Below are positions 12,933-20,837 of a DNA stretch of 64,000 nt, in pieces. The DNA is taken from contig NZ_CP026029.1 of assembly GCF_023520895.1 (NCBI RefSeq), forward strand, positions 3,596,001-3,660,000, given 5' to 3'. Every line of letters starts with the position of its first letter. Positions within the stretch are counted from its first letter, which is position 1. The position numbers and the translations under genes were made by a program. The DNA is from Paenibacillus sp. PK3_47. GTDB lineage: Bacteria; Bacillota; Bacilli; Paenibacillales; Paenibacillaceae. Under the pieces are notes generated by a model. The model searched no databases and was not told the DNA's origin. It saw nothing but the letters and a program-made list of their open reading frames with translations.

Positions 12933-12947
12933 ATGCAAACGTTTGCT
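12933..12947 (-). promoter_or_regulatory. catabolite-responsive element (cre) for the phosphorylase
   Basis: ATGCAAACGTTTGCT satisfies all positions of the cre consensus WTGNAANCGNWNNCW and contains the perfect palindrome GCAAACGTTTGC. It lies 63 bases upstream of the GTG start. The remainder of 12871-13216 carries no gene. Confidence 0.8.
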
Positions 12948-13216
12948 CAAAATGGTCTGCTGGAGCCTTCTGGAAGCGATTGCACCATCATTCTAGCACA
13001 TCCTTTTGCAAAAAGCATTTAAAGATTTGGCACGGATATTCGGCCGCTGGATCGGAAGAGTAATTTGAATGATTATGGATAGGTCTGTTGTCTAGGGCTG
13101 TGGTATCTTGCAATCCAGGACCCATGCTTTATTTCCTGAATTACAAGACACCTATAACAAAACATTATCCATCGACCGACAACTAACTATACAAAACTTC
13201 TTAGGGGGAACACCGC

Positions 13217-14185
13217 ATGAGAAAAAGCTCTATCATCCTTATTAGCAGTATACTCGCCGTAACCATGACTTCCGGAGCCGCACTTGCAAAGCCAGACAAC
13301 AGCAATGGAAAAAGCAACAAAGAAGAAGCTCAAGCAGCAAAACCTGATAATGGACCTGCGACTAAGAAGGCTGAAGACAATGCAAATGAAAAGTCTAAGG
13401 GCAACGCAAACAGTAAAGCAGACAAAGCAAAAGAGGATACAAAAGAAAAAGAAATAGAAAAAGAAAAAGACAAGGACAAAGACAACGGCAAAAATACAGT
13501 TACTACTGCTACCTATGCTACATACGGAAACAATGGCCATAATGGATATAAGGGGCTTTTTCGTGCGATTGAGAACGTAAAGGACAAGCCGGCCGGTGCA
13601 GTGATTGCCGAGCTTTTGCTGACTAAATATAATACTGAGCTGTCAGCTGAAGCGAAAGCAGAGCTGGAGGCCATTGTTGAGAAAGATGCTGCCTTGACAG
13701 CACTTGCTGCTATTCTGAACCAAAAGGGCAGCGTGACCGATGCGGTGTATGTACAGAAAGAAGCGATCCTGGCCGATGTTAAAAATATCGAATCTTACAA
13801 AAAGCTGGGCAAGCTCTATGATCAGGTAAACAAAAAGGGAATTAAGCTCTACGTCAATGGTGAAGAAACGAACACTGGAGTACCCCCGATCCTGACTTCC
13901 GGAAGCACCCTGGTCCCTTTTAAGGCCATTGCTGAAGCTTTAGAGGCAGCAGTAGTCTGGAATGCGCAGGAGCGTTCGGTCACCGTAACCCGCGGGGACA
14001 TTACTGTGAAGCTGTTCATTGATAAGAAAACCGCCTACGTCAACGGGAAAGCTACTACTCTTCAGGCAGCTCCGGCAATCGTCAAAGGCAGTACAGTTGT
14101 ACCTGCCCGCTTTGTCAGTGAAGCCCTGAAAGCGACTGTGAAGTGGGAACCAGCGTCCCAATCGGTAATCATTTACAATGAATAG
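13217..14185 (+). CDS. secreted stalk-domain protein with charged linker
   Basis: A 322-residue exported protein. Residues 1-24 are a signal peptide (hydrophobic ILISSILAVTM, cleavage near ALA-K). Residues 25-100 are a Lys/Glu/Asn/Ala-rich low-complexity linker with runs of KEKEIEKEKDKDKD. Residues 115-200 are a predicted helical segment, and residues 205-322 form a stalk (copper amine oxidase N-like) domain in two halves: ILTSGSTLVPFKAIAEALEA and VKGSTVVPARFVSEALKATV. The charged linker may contact teichoic acids or peptidoglycan, which is inference. AGGGGG precedes the ATG. The gene is monocistronic with a strong terminator. Confidence 0.85.
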   Translation: MRKSSIILISSILAVTMTSGAALAKPDNSNGKSNKEEAQAAKPDNGPATKKAEDNANEKSKGNANSKADKAKEDTKEKEIEKEKDKDKDNGKNTVTTATYATYGNNGHNGYKGLFRAIENVKDKPAGAVIAELLLTKYNTELSAEAKAELEAIVEKDAALTALAAILNQKGSVTDAVYVQKEAILADVKNIESYKKLGKLYDQVNKKGIKLYVNGEETNTGVPPILTSGSTLVPFKAIAEALEAAVVWNAQERSVTVTRGDITVKLFIDKKTAYVNGKATTLQAAPAIVKGSTVVPARFVSEALKATVKWEPASQSVIIYNE

Positions 14186-14216
14186 AGACAGCGGCGGTCT
14201 ATAATTAATAACTTTA

Positions 14217-14247
14217 GGGTACGGCCCCAGGCCGTATCCTTTTTTTA
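14217..14247 (+). terminator. Rho-independent terminator
   Basis: GGTACGGC pairs with GCCGTATCC around a short loop and runs into seven T residues, 31 bases after the stalk protein stop. Confidence 0.85.
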
Positions 14248-14315
14248 ACGGTATATGCAGCACTCCTTCTTGAGTTCAGTCCCAAAACCCAATAAGATAG
14301 AGAATAACAGTTAGG

Positions 14316-15251
14316 ATGGTGACAACTTTGGGGATTGTAGTAATCGGAAGCTTGAACATGGATATGGTAGTTCGTACAGAGCGTGCTCCCGGGGCAGGGG
14401 AGACGTTATTTGGTGATAGCTTTGCGCTGTCTCCCGGCGGGAAGGGCGCGAATCAGGCAGTAGCGGCAGCAAGACTGGGCGGCAAGGTCAGTATGATCGG
14501 CAGTGTCGGCAAGGATGCGTTCGGGAATGAGCTGCTTGATATTATGCGGCAGGAGGGCATCTCTACAGAGCATATTGTGCAGAGCGCCACACAGGCTACA
14601 GGGGTCGCTTCTATCGTCGTGGACGGTGAGGGAGAGAACCGGATTATCGTGGTACCAGGGGCTAATATTGAACTTGGGCCGGAAGATATCAAGCTGCTGG
14701 AGAACGTAATCAGCAGTGCCGAGATCGTTGTTATGCAGCTGGAGACAGACCTGCAGATGTGTGAAGAAGCAGCGGCTATTGCGCACCGCTACAGCATCCC
14801 GGTTATTCTGAACCCGGCGCCGGCCAGAGCGCTGAGTGACGAGATGTTACGCCATGTTACTTACCTGACTCCAAATGAAAGTGAGACCGGAGTACTGACA
14901 GGGATGGAAGTGAACAGTGTGGAAGCGGCAGAGCAGGCGGCGCAAATTCTGCTCCAGCGGGGTGTGCAGAATGTCGTGATAACACTCGGGTCCAAAGGAG
15001 CGCTGATAGTCAATGCTTCCGGAAGCACGTATGTCGCCGGATTCCCGGTGCAGGCTGTAGATACAGTGGCAGCAGGGGATTCCTTCAACGGGGCGCTCGC
15101 TTACCAGCTGACCGAAGGCAGAACCCTTCAGGAAGCCGTGCGATTCGCCAATGCCGTCGGCGCACTGGCGGTCGGCAAGCGGGGAGCGATTCCGTCTTTG
15201 CCTGCACTGCCGGAGGTTGAAAGATTCCTTAAGGCAGTTGAAAAGAATTAA
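14316..15251 (+). CDS. rbsK: ribokinase (PfkB family)
   Basis: A 311-residue PfkB-family sugar kinase, closest to ribokinase. It shows IGSLNMDMVV at the N-terminus, the first PfkB signature GGKGANQAVAAARLG, NPAP, PNESE and the C-terminal catalytic AAGDSFNGALAYQL, with the general base Asp. It phosphorylates ribose to ribose-5-phosphate. No rbs transporter genes are adjacent; aroD follows 25 bases later. The start is uncertain: ATG 14316, GTG 14319 and TTG 14328 are in frame, and AGGATGGTGA would suit the TTG best. Confidence 0.88.
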   Translation: MVTTLGIVVIGSLNMDMVVRTERAPGAGETLFGDSFALSPGGKGANQAVAAARLGGKVSMIGSVGKDAFGNELLDIMRQEGISTEHIVQSATQATGVASIVVDGEGENRIIVVPGANIELGPEDIKLLENVISSAEIVVMQLETDLQMCEEAAAIAHRYSIPVILNPAPARALSDEMLRHVTYLTPNESETGVLTGMEVNSVEAAEQAAQILLQRGVQNVVITLGSKGALIVNASGSTYVAGFPVQAVDTVAAGDSFNGALAYQLTEGRTLQEAVRFANAVGALAVGKRGAIPSLPALPEVERFLKAVEKN

Positions 15252-15276
15252 GTAAGGACATAAGGAGACTGAAATC

Positions 15277-16041
15277 ATGAGCGGTACAGTAACGGTTAAG
15301 AATGTGACCCTCGGTGAGGGGATGCCCAAGATTTGTGTACCGCTGGTCGGAGCAACATTGCCGGAGCTCGAGAGTGAGGCTGAGGCACTGAAAACACTGG
15401 CTCCGGATATGGCGGAGTGGCGCTGTGATTTGTTTGCCGGCGTTGAAGACATGGAGGCAGTGAAGGAAACACTGCACCGGATCAACACCATTCTGCCGGA
15501 GATTCCGCTGATCTTCACCTTCCGCAGCACCAGAGAAGGCGGGGACAAGGAGATTTCCAAAGAGTATTACATCCAGCTGAACAAGACGGCTGCCGAAAGC
15601 GGCCATGTTGATATTATTGATGTGGAACTGTTCAACGAGGAAGCGGATGTCCGTGAGCTGATTGCTGCTGCACATGCCAGCGGGGTATTCGTGATTCTCT
15701 CCAATCATGATTTTACGGGAACGCCGGATGAAGAGGAGATCGTATCCCGGCTGCGCAGGGCACAGGAGCTCGGCGGGGATCTGCCGAAGATTGCCGTCAT
15801 GCCTAACAGTCCCGGGGATGTGCTGACACTGCTGTCGGCAACGAACCGTATGCAGGAGCAGTACGCAGACCGTCCGATCATAACAATGTCCATGGCCGGG
15901 GAAGGAGTAATCAGCCGCCTGGCCGGTGAAATATTCGGCTCTGCGCTTACCTTTGGTGCAGCTTGCAAGCCTTCGGCTCCGGGCCAGGTAGCTGCTGCCG
16001 AGCTGAGGAAGGTACTGGAACTGCTGCACCGCAGTTTATAA
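15277..16041 (+). CDS. aroD: type I 3-dehydroquinate dehydratase
   Basis: A 254-residue enzyme of the shikimate pathway that dehydrates 3-dehydroquinate to 3-dehydroshikimate by a Schiff-base mechanism. The expected residues are visible: E47 in AEWRCDLF, FTFRS, catalytic H144 in ILSNHDF and Schiff-base lysine K171 in KIAVMP. AAGGAG lies 8 bases before the ATG. It probably shares a transcript with rbsK. The last 130 bases, including the stop, are duplicated immediately downstream. Confidence 0.96.
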   Translation: MSGTVTVKNVTLGEGMPKICVPLVGATLPELESEAEALKTLAPDMAEWRCDLFAGVEDMEAVKETLHRINTILPEIPLIFTFRSTREGGDKEISKEYYIQLNKTAAESGHVDIIDVELFNEEADVRELIAAAHASGVFVILSNHDFTGTPDEEEIVSRLRRAQELGGDLPKIAVMPNSPGDVLTLLSATNRMQEQYADRPIITMSMAGEGVISRLAGEIFGSALTFGAACKPSAPGQVAAAELRKVLELLHRSL

Positions 16042-16211
16042 GACAGGCATATATAGGATGCCAGCCGCCTGGCCGGTGAAATATTCGGCTCTGCGCTTAC
16101 CTTTGGTGCAGCTTACAAGCCTTCGGCTCCGGGCCAGGTAGCTGCTGCCGAGCTGAGGAAGGTCCTGGAACTGCTGCACCGCAGTTTATAAGACAGGCAT
16201 TTATAGGATGC
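15912..16211 (+). repeat. 150-bp tandem duplication of the aroD 3' end
   Basis: 15912-16061 is repeated head to tail at 16062-16211, with three base changes noticed by eye. The copy carries the last 43 codons of aroD, its stop codon and 20 bases of 3' flank. The repeat length is a multiple of three. Confidence 0.95.
16062..16191 (+). pseudogene. duplicated C-terminal fragment of aroD
   Basis: This is the second copy of the aroD tail, ending in its own TAA at 16189-16191. It has no start codon with a ribosome site and would not be translated, because the complete aroD upstream keeps its stop codon at 16039-16041. Confidence 0.9.
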
Positions 16212-16245
16212 CCAAGCCGCTTAAGGTGGCGGGGGTATCCTTTTT
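16206..16245 (+). terminator. terminator of rbsK-aroD
   Basis: GGATGCCC and GGGGTATCC form the outer stem with an inner GCCGC/GTGGC pairing, followed by five T residues. The terminator lies past the duplicated aroD tail. Confidence 0.8.
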
Positions 16246-16353
16246 GTGTGTAACGGGGCCGTATTTGAATCAGCGGACACTTATGCCATACAATGTAGGC
16301 AGCGGATACACATATTTAAGCTTGTCAGGCCAATATATAGAGGGGGACGCTGG

Positions 16354-17052
16354 ATGACAGAATCCATTCTGGTTGTCGAGGATGAAGTAAAAATCGCAAG
16401 ACTGCTGCAGATTGAGCTGGAATGCGAAGGGTACCGCGTGGATATAGCGGGCAGCGGGCATGAGGGGCTGGAGAGCTATCAGAACCGGCAGCCGGATCTG
16501 ATCCTGCTGGATGTCATGCTTCCGGGCTTCAGCGGTATTGAGCTGCTGCGGCGTATCCGGCTGAATGATGCCCATACTCCGGTTTTGATGCTGACCGCCA
16601 AAGGCTCTGTGGAAGATAAAGTCTCCGGGCTTGATCTCGGGGCGAATGACTATATCACCAAACCCTTTCAAATCGAGGAACTGCTGGCACGTGTACGCGC
16701 CGCCCTGCGGCTTGCGTCTGCCCGCACAGCAGCAGAGACAGTTACAGACCAATGGCTGAAGGCTGAGGATCTGCAATTAAATGAGACCACCCGTGAGGTG
16801 ATCCGGGCAGGCCGCAGGATTGATCTCACTCCCAGAGAGTTTGACCTGCTGGTATACCTGCTGAAGAACAAACGCCAGGTGCTGAACCGCGAGCAAATTA
16901 TGACAGCGGTCTGGGGCTATGACTATTACGGGGATACGAATGTGGTGGATGTCTACATCCGGTATGTCCGTAAAAAAATCGATCAGGGCGGACAGAACGA
17001 GCTGATCCATACCGTCCGGGGGATCGGATATGTGCTGAAGGAATCCCAATGA
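16354..17052 (+). CDS. OmpR-family response regulator
   Basis: A 232-residue two-domain regulator. The receiver domain shows the acidic pair E9/D10, phospho-acceptor D53 (LILLDVMLP), the T81 switch and K103 (YITKPF). Residues 132-230 form the winged-helix DNA-binding domain, with TPREFDLLVYLLKNK and VRGIGYVLK. The reading frame extends to 16246, but AGAGGGGGAC stands just before the ATG at 16354. The stop overlaps the start of the histidine kinase (ATGA), so the two are co-translated. The target promoters are not evident; the PepSY genes downstream are natural candidates. Confidence 0.95.
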   Translation: MTESILVVEDEVKIARLLQIELECEGYRVDIAGSGHEGLESYQNRQPDLILLDVMLPGFSGIELLRRIRLNDAHTPVLMLTAKGSVEDKVSGLDLGANDYITKPFQIEELLARVRAALRLASARTAAETVTDQWLKAEDLQLNETTREVIRAGRRIDLTPREFDLLVYLLKNKRQVLNREQIMTAVWGYDYYGDTNVVDVYIRYVRKKIDQGGQNELIHTVRGIGYVLKESQ

Positions 17053-18407
17053 AGCTGAGGAGCAAGATCTACCTCTATTCCAGCGTGCTGTTTGCCGTGC
17101 TTCTAGTAATAATGAACCTGGCTATATACTACATTTTCAGCACGCTGTCGGTTGATAACCAGCTGGACCGGGCCGATGCAGAGGCCGCCAAGATCGCTGC
17201 CGATATGCGGAGGGCAGGCAGTGAGGTGTCTGCACCGGAGCTGCTCCGCGCCTATGTGCCGATTGAAGGCATGCTTAGGCTGTACGCCGGGGACGGCAGC
17301 GGACCGGCACCTGTTACATCGGCAGCTGAAGGAGAGCTCAGCACGCTTAAGCCGGTATTTTATAATGAAAAGCACAGTGAAATTATCCGGGTGGATGGCC
17401 GTTCCTATGCCTTCATATCCATTCCTGTCATCTGGGTGGACGGAAGCGTAATGAACGTGCAAATGACCCAGAGCCTGGAGAGTACAATGGATACGCTTGG
17501 TGTACTGAGGCTTGTGCTTGCCGGGACGACGGTATTTGCGCTGCTGCCGCTGCTGCTCTCCAGCCGGGTGCTGTCGGGTCTCATTATGCGGCCTATTGTG
17601 CAAATGACAGCTACGATGCGGGAGATCAAGCAGAGCGGCAAATTCCGCAGGCTCACCCTGGATGAGACCTCCAAAGATGAGCTGGTGGAGATGGGGCAGA
17701 CCTTTAACGAAATGATCGCTCTGCTGGAGAGTAATTATGTGAAGCAGGAGAAATTTGTGTCCGATGCTTCCCATGAGCTGCGCACACCGTTAACGGTGAT
17801 CGAGAGCTATGCCAGTCTGCTTAAGCGCCGCGGACTTGCACATCCCGAATTGTTCACTGAGTCTGTGGAAGCGATCCATTCGGAAGCCATCCGGATGAAG
17901 GAGCTGACAGAGCAGCTGCTGCTGCTGGCCAAGCATCATGAGCACTGGAATCTGTCGATGAAAGTGATTGACCTGGAAGAGCTTGTCCGCGATTCAGCCA
18001 AAGTGTTCCGGAATGCCTATGGCAGAGAAGTGACAGTTAAGGTAAAAGGTGAGGTCAAGGGATACAGCGATGAAGCCAAGCTCAGGCAGCTGCTGTTCAT
18101 CTTCCTGGACAATGCCCGCAAATACAGTGATGATGATATTTACGTGTCACTGGAGGCTTCCGGACAGGAGCGGCTGATCACGGTGGTAGACCGGGGCATC
18201 GGCATTCCCCGCGATGAGCTGCCCAAAATATTCGACCGCTTCTACAGAGTGGACGAATCCAGGGGACGTAAACAGGGCGGCGCCGGACTGGGCCTGTCCC
18301 TGGCAGCAGAGATTGCCGCTGCTATCGGGGCCAGGCTGTCCATGGACAGTGTGGAAGGCGCAGGAACATCTGTATCGATTACGATTGCGGCCGGAAGCGG
18401 GGAATGA
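17049..18407 (+). CDS. sensor histidine kinase
   Basis: A 452-residue membrane kinase. TM helices lie near residues 10-32 and 155-180, enclosing an extracytoplasmic sensor of about 120 residues, followed by HAMP. The phosphorylated H242 is in SDASHELRTPL. The ATP-binding domain has the N box (FIFLDNARKYS), G1 (DRGIGIP), the F box and G2 (GGAGLGLSLA). It overlaps the regulator upstream by 4 bases and the PepSY gene downstream by 4 bases. The PepSY neighbours suggest an envelope signal, which is inference. Confidence 0.95.
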   Translation: MKLRSKIYLYSSVLFAVLLVIMNLAIYYIFSTLSVDNQLDRADAEAAKIAADMRRAGSEVSAPELLRAYVPIEGMLRLYAGDGSGPAPVTSAAEGELSTLKPVFYNEKHSEIIRVDGRSYAFISIPVIWVDGSVMNVQMTQSLESTMDTLGVLRLVLAGTTVFALLPLLLSSRVLSGLIMRPIVQMTATMREIKQSGKFRRLTLDETSKDELVEMGQTFNEMIALLESNYVKQEKFVSDASHELRTPLTVIESYASLLKRRGLAHPELFTESVEAIHSEAIRMKELTEQLLLLAKHHEHWNLSMKVIDLEELVRDSAKVFRNAYGREVTVKVKGEVKGYSDEAKLRQLLFIFLDNARKYSDDDIYVSLEASGQERLITVVDRGIGIPRDELPKIFDRFYRVDESRGRKQGGAGLGLSLAAEIAAAIGARLSMDSVEGAGTSVSITIAAGSGE

Positions 18408-19021
18408 AGATGAAAATAAGCAAGATTCCTAAAAAAAATGTAATTAGAGCGGCTGCAGCTCTTCTAATTGTCCTGCTGCTGGCCTTTGCAGCGCAGCGGC
18501 TGCTGCAGGGCAAAGCAGGCCAGCCCATGCCGGTTGAGCAGGCCAGACAGGTCGTGCTGGCGGAGTATCCCGGAACTATCTCAAGCCTGGAACTGCAATC
18601 CGGGAGGTACGTCGCGGAGCTGGAGCGGGATCAGGGCCTGTATGAGCTGCAGCTGGATGCCTCTTCCGGCGAAATCCTGTCTATAGTCCTGCTGCAGCCT
18701 GCTGCTTCTTCAGCGGTTACTCCTGCGCCGCAGCCGTCTTCTACGCCTTCGGCAGGAAGTACCGATCCGCCTGCCGCTTCACCGTCTCCCTCTGCGGGCC
18801 GGGCATTTTCCGAGGAGGAGGCGGTACAGCTGGCGCTGCAGGAGGTGCCGGGAGAACCGGATGATGTCGACACCGGGATTAACGCATCGGGTGCTTTTTA
18901 CCTGGTGGAAATCAAAACCTTCGACGACCGCGAAGCCATCGTCCAGGTGGATGCCATATCGGGAAACATCATGTCTGTATCCTGGGAAGATCAGGATGAC
19001 GGCGATGATGATAAACATTAA
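18404..19021 (+). CDS. membrane-anchored PepSY domain protein
   Basis: A 205-residue protein with an N-terminal TM anchor (residues 13-30, AAAALLIVLLLAFAA). It has two PepSY-like repeats, about residues 40-85 and 135-195 (VEQARQVVLAEYPGTISSLE; FSEEEAVQLALQEVPGEP), joined by a Pro/Ser/Thr linker. PepSY domains are thought to bind or inhibit peptidases or to sense ligands outside the membrane. The start overlaps the kinase stop, so it belongs to the two-component operon and may modulate the kinase. An acidic C-terminus (DDGDDDKH) may bind cations. Confidence 0.82.
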   Translation: MKMKISKIPKKNVIRAAAALLIVLLLAFAAQRLLQGKAGQPMPVEQARQVVLAEYPGTISSLELQSGRYVAELERDQGLYELQLDASSGEILSIVLLQPAASSAVTPAPQPSSTPSAGSTDPPAASPSPSAGRAFSEEEAVQLALQEVPGEPDDVDTGINASGAFYLVEIKTFDDREAIVQVDAISGNIMSVSWEDQDDGDDDKH

Positions 19022-19132
19022 TCCGTATTCTCATCAAATTCTAATGTTGCTGCCGCTTTTCTCTCATGTTGCCACGGTATATTAAATACATGAGAAAGAC
19101 AAAGACAACAGTGACATAAGGAGGATACAGTA

Positions 19133-19735
19133 ATGAGAAAAGGAATGAAGGTATGGGGCAGTATGGCCGCAGCGGCCATTATACTCGGAGGAGCTTACGG
19201 CATCAATGAGGTTCAGGGCGCTTCCGCAGGGACAGGAACAGGGACAGTACAGAGTCAGAGCCAAAGTAAAACACTGATTGGTGTGGAGAAGGCTGAAGCA
19301 CTTGCGTTAAAGTCAGCAGAGGGCCGGGTAGAGAGCATTGATTTTAAGGAAAGAATCACCGGAGACTATTACAAGGTCGAAATCCGCCAGGCCAATAAAG
19401 AAATTGATGTGAGGGTAGATGCGTATACCGGAAAAATCTTAAGCGTACGCACAGAAACGGACGACGACGATGACGATTACAGAGAGTATGCAGCGGCAGA
19501 CAGCGCCCAGGGCAGCAAGATGATCACGGCGGCAAAGGCTGCTGCAGCGGCTACAGCTTCTGTTCAAGGAAAGGTAACGGAGATCGATCTGGATGAGGAC
19601 GACGGAAGATTCATCTATGAGGTAGAGGTCCGGAACGGGCGCACGAAGACCGAAGTCGGGGTGGATGCTTACACCGCCAAGGTCCTGTATACCGATGTTG
19701 ATTCCGACGATGATTCCGACGACGATGACGATTGA
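19133..19735 (+). CDS. secreted or anchored PepSY domain protein with acidic tail
   Basis: A 200-residue protein with a signal or anchor segment at residues 8-25 and two PepSY repeats (about 45-105 and 120-185: LIGVEKAEALALKSAEG; TAAKAAAAATASVQGK). Two very acidic stretches occur, a DDDDDD-type block after each repeat, with a C-terminal tail almost entirely Asp and Ser. AAGGAGG lies 8 bases before the ATG. It follows the first PepSY gene by 111 bases and may be its paralogue. The acidic tails suggest calcium or other cation binding; this is inference. Confidence 0.82.
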   Translation: MRKGMKVWGSMAAAAIILGGAYGINEVQGASAGTGTGTVQSQSQSKTLIGVEKAEALALKSAEGRVESIDFKERITGDYYKVEIRQANKEIDVRVDAYTGKILSVRTETDDDDDDYREYAAADSAQGSKMITAAKAAAAATASVQGKVTEIDLDEDDGRFIYEVEVRNGRTKTEVGVDAYTAKVLYTDVDSDDDSDDDDD

Positions 19736-19766
19736 GAGTGAAGACTTTAGTTGTGAAAATAAAAGG

Positions 19767-19800
19767 AGGCAGCCGGATGAATCCGGCTGCCTCTTCTTTT
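19767..19800. terminator. bidirectional terminator between convergent genes
   Basis: AGGCAGCCGGAT and ATCCGGCTGCCT form a 12-bp perfect stem. It is flanked by an A-rich run on one side and T-rich CTTCTTTTG on the other, so it can end transcription in both directions. Confidence 0.8.
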
Positions 19801-19829
19801 GTCATATTGCTGCTAAAGTCTGCAGATAA

Positions 19830-20594
19830 CTACTCCTTACTCCCCGTATACACATGTACGGCATCTCTCAGAAACGCGGCCATGCCGGGACGCCGTTTAT
19901 CATAATAGGCGGTAAAACGTTCATCGTCCACATACATTTGTGCAACAAAGGCGTGGGCTTCCTTGGTATAGCTGTCCCAGTAGAAGCTGAGCCACTGGCG
20001 GTGCAGATCCGCAGCTTTTTGGGCAAGCCCGCTTGCTGAATCGCCTTCCTCCATCGCCTGCTCCAGGGATTCGAACATATCCGCCTCCAGCTGCTGAAGG
20101 GCATTAAACTGCTCTTCGGTCATATTTTTCAGCTTGCGGTTCGACTTCTCTACGGTCTCCTCGCCATACTTCTCCCGGATCTCCTGGCCGTACTTCTGCT
20201 CGTTATCATCAATCAGCTTTTGCTTAAAGCCTGCGAATTTCTCTTCATTGCTCATAGTTAATCTTCCTTCCTTGTGTGCAAGTGTCAACTCGACGTTCGC
20301 GATAAGCTGATCCAGCTGCTGTCTCCGCTGAAGCAGGGTATGATGGTGCTCCTTAAGCGCTTGGACGCCGTCAAAAGACGGTGCAGTCACGATGTCCTTA
20401 ATTCCTTCCAGGCTTAAACCCAGCTCCCGGTAAAAAAGAATCTGCTGCAGCCGGTCAACCTCTGTCTGGCCGTAGATGCGGTATCCCGATGAGTTGATTC
20501 TCGCCGGCTTGAGAAGTCCGAGCTCATCGTAATAACGCAGTGTCCGGGTGCTGATTCCTGCCAATGCCCCCAGCTTCTGCACGGTGTATTCCAT
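19830..20594 (-). CDS. MerR-family regulator of the TipA type
   Basis: A 254-residue regulator. Residues 1-70 form the MerR winged HTH (TVQKLGALAGISTRTLRYYD, then GLLKPARINSSGYRIYG). Residues 75-115 are the dimer coiled coil. Residues 120-254 match the TipAS antibiotic-binding domain, with KYGEETVEKS, the helical LADLHRQWLSFYW-like region and MYVDDERFTAYYDKRRPG. TipA-type proteins bind thiopeptides or other hydrophobic drugs and activate their own gene by twisting a promoter with a long spacer; such a promoter is present upstream. No efflux gene is adjacent. Confidence 0.92.
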   Translation of the reverse strand: MEYTVQKLGALAGISTRTLRYYDELGLLKPARINSSGYRIYGQTEVDRLQQILFYRELGLSLEGIKDIVTAPSFDGVQALKEHHHTLLQRRQQLDQLIANVELTLAHKEGRLTMSNEEKFAGFKQKLIDDNEQKYGQEIREKYGEETVEKSNRKLKNMTEEQFNALQQLEADMFESLEQAMEEGDSASGLAQKAADLHRQWLSFYWDSYTKEAHAFVAQMYVDDERFTAYYDKRRPGMAAFLRDAVHVYTGSKE

Positions 20595-20662
20595 AGCCGC
20601 TTAACCCTCCATTCACCTGTTCCGTCGTAAGCTTTAACCGGATCGCTGCCGCGTCCCGTCAA

Positions 20663-20680
20663 TGTAAGCTGCTGCTTACA
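20663..20680 (-). promoter_or_regulatory. inverted repeat in the regulator 5' UTR
   Basis: TGTAAGCTGCTGCTTACA has perfect 7-base arms around a 4-base centre. It lies just downstream of the -10 element of the TipA-like gene. It could be an operator or an RNA hairpin. Confidence 0.5.
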
Positions 20681-20685
20681 AATTC

Positions 20686-20716
20686 ACTCTACACCTTTAC
20701 GTAACGGCAATGTCAA
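20686..20716 (-). promoter_or_regulatory. MerR-type promoter with 19-bp spacer
   Basis: On the minus strand, consensus -35 TTGACA (20716-20711) and -10 TAGAGT (20691-20686) are 19 bases apart instead of 17. The spacer contains a dyad centred on TTACGTAA (CCGTTACGTAAAGG). This geometry is the hallmark of promoters remodelled by MerR proteins and indicates autoregulation. Confidence 0.8.
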
Positions 20717-20756
20717 AGCTTTTTTGATGTAAAAGAAAGTATGATATTGTGACGTG

Positions 20757-20801
20757 AAAAAGCGGCAGTCCCCATAGTATGTCCCCAAGGAAAACTGCCG
20801 C
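20757..20801 (-). terminator. terminator of the exonuclease gene
   Basis: GCGGCAGT and ACTGCCGC form an 8-bp stem. On the minus strand the stem is followed by five T residues, 37 bases past the exonuclease stop. Confidence 0.75.
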
Positions 20802-20837
20802 ATTCTTGTGCTTACGGAAGAAGAAGGTTATTGCTGA

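Noticed and set aside
16246..16353. Extended N-terminus of the response regulator.
   Set aside because: The extension is unlike receiver domains, and a good ribosome site stands just before the ATG at 16354.
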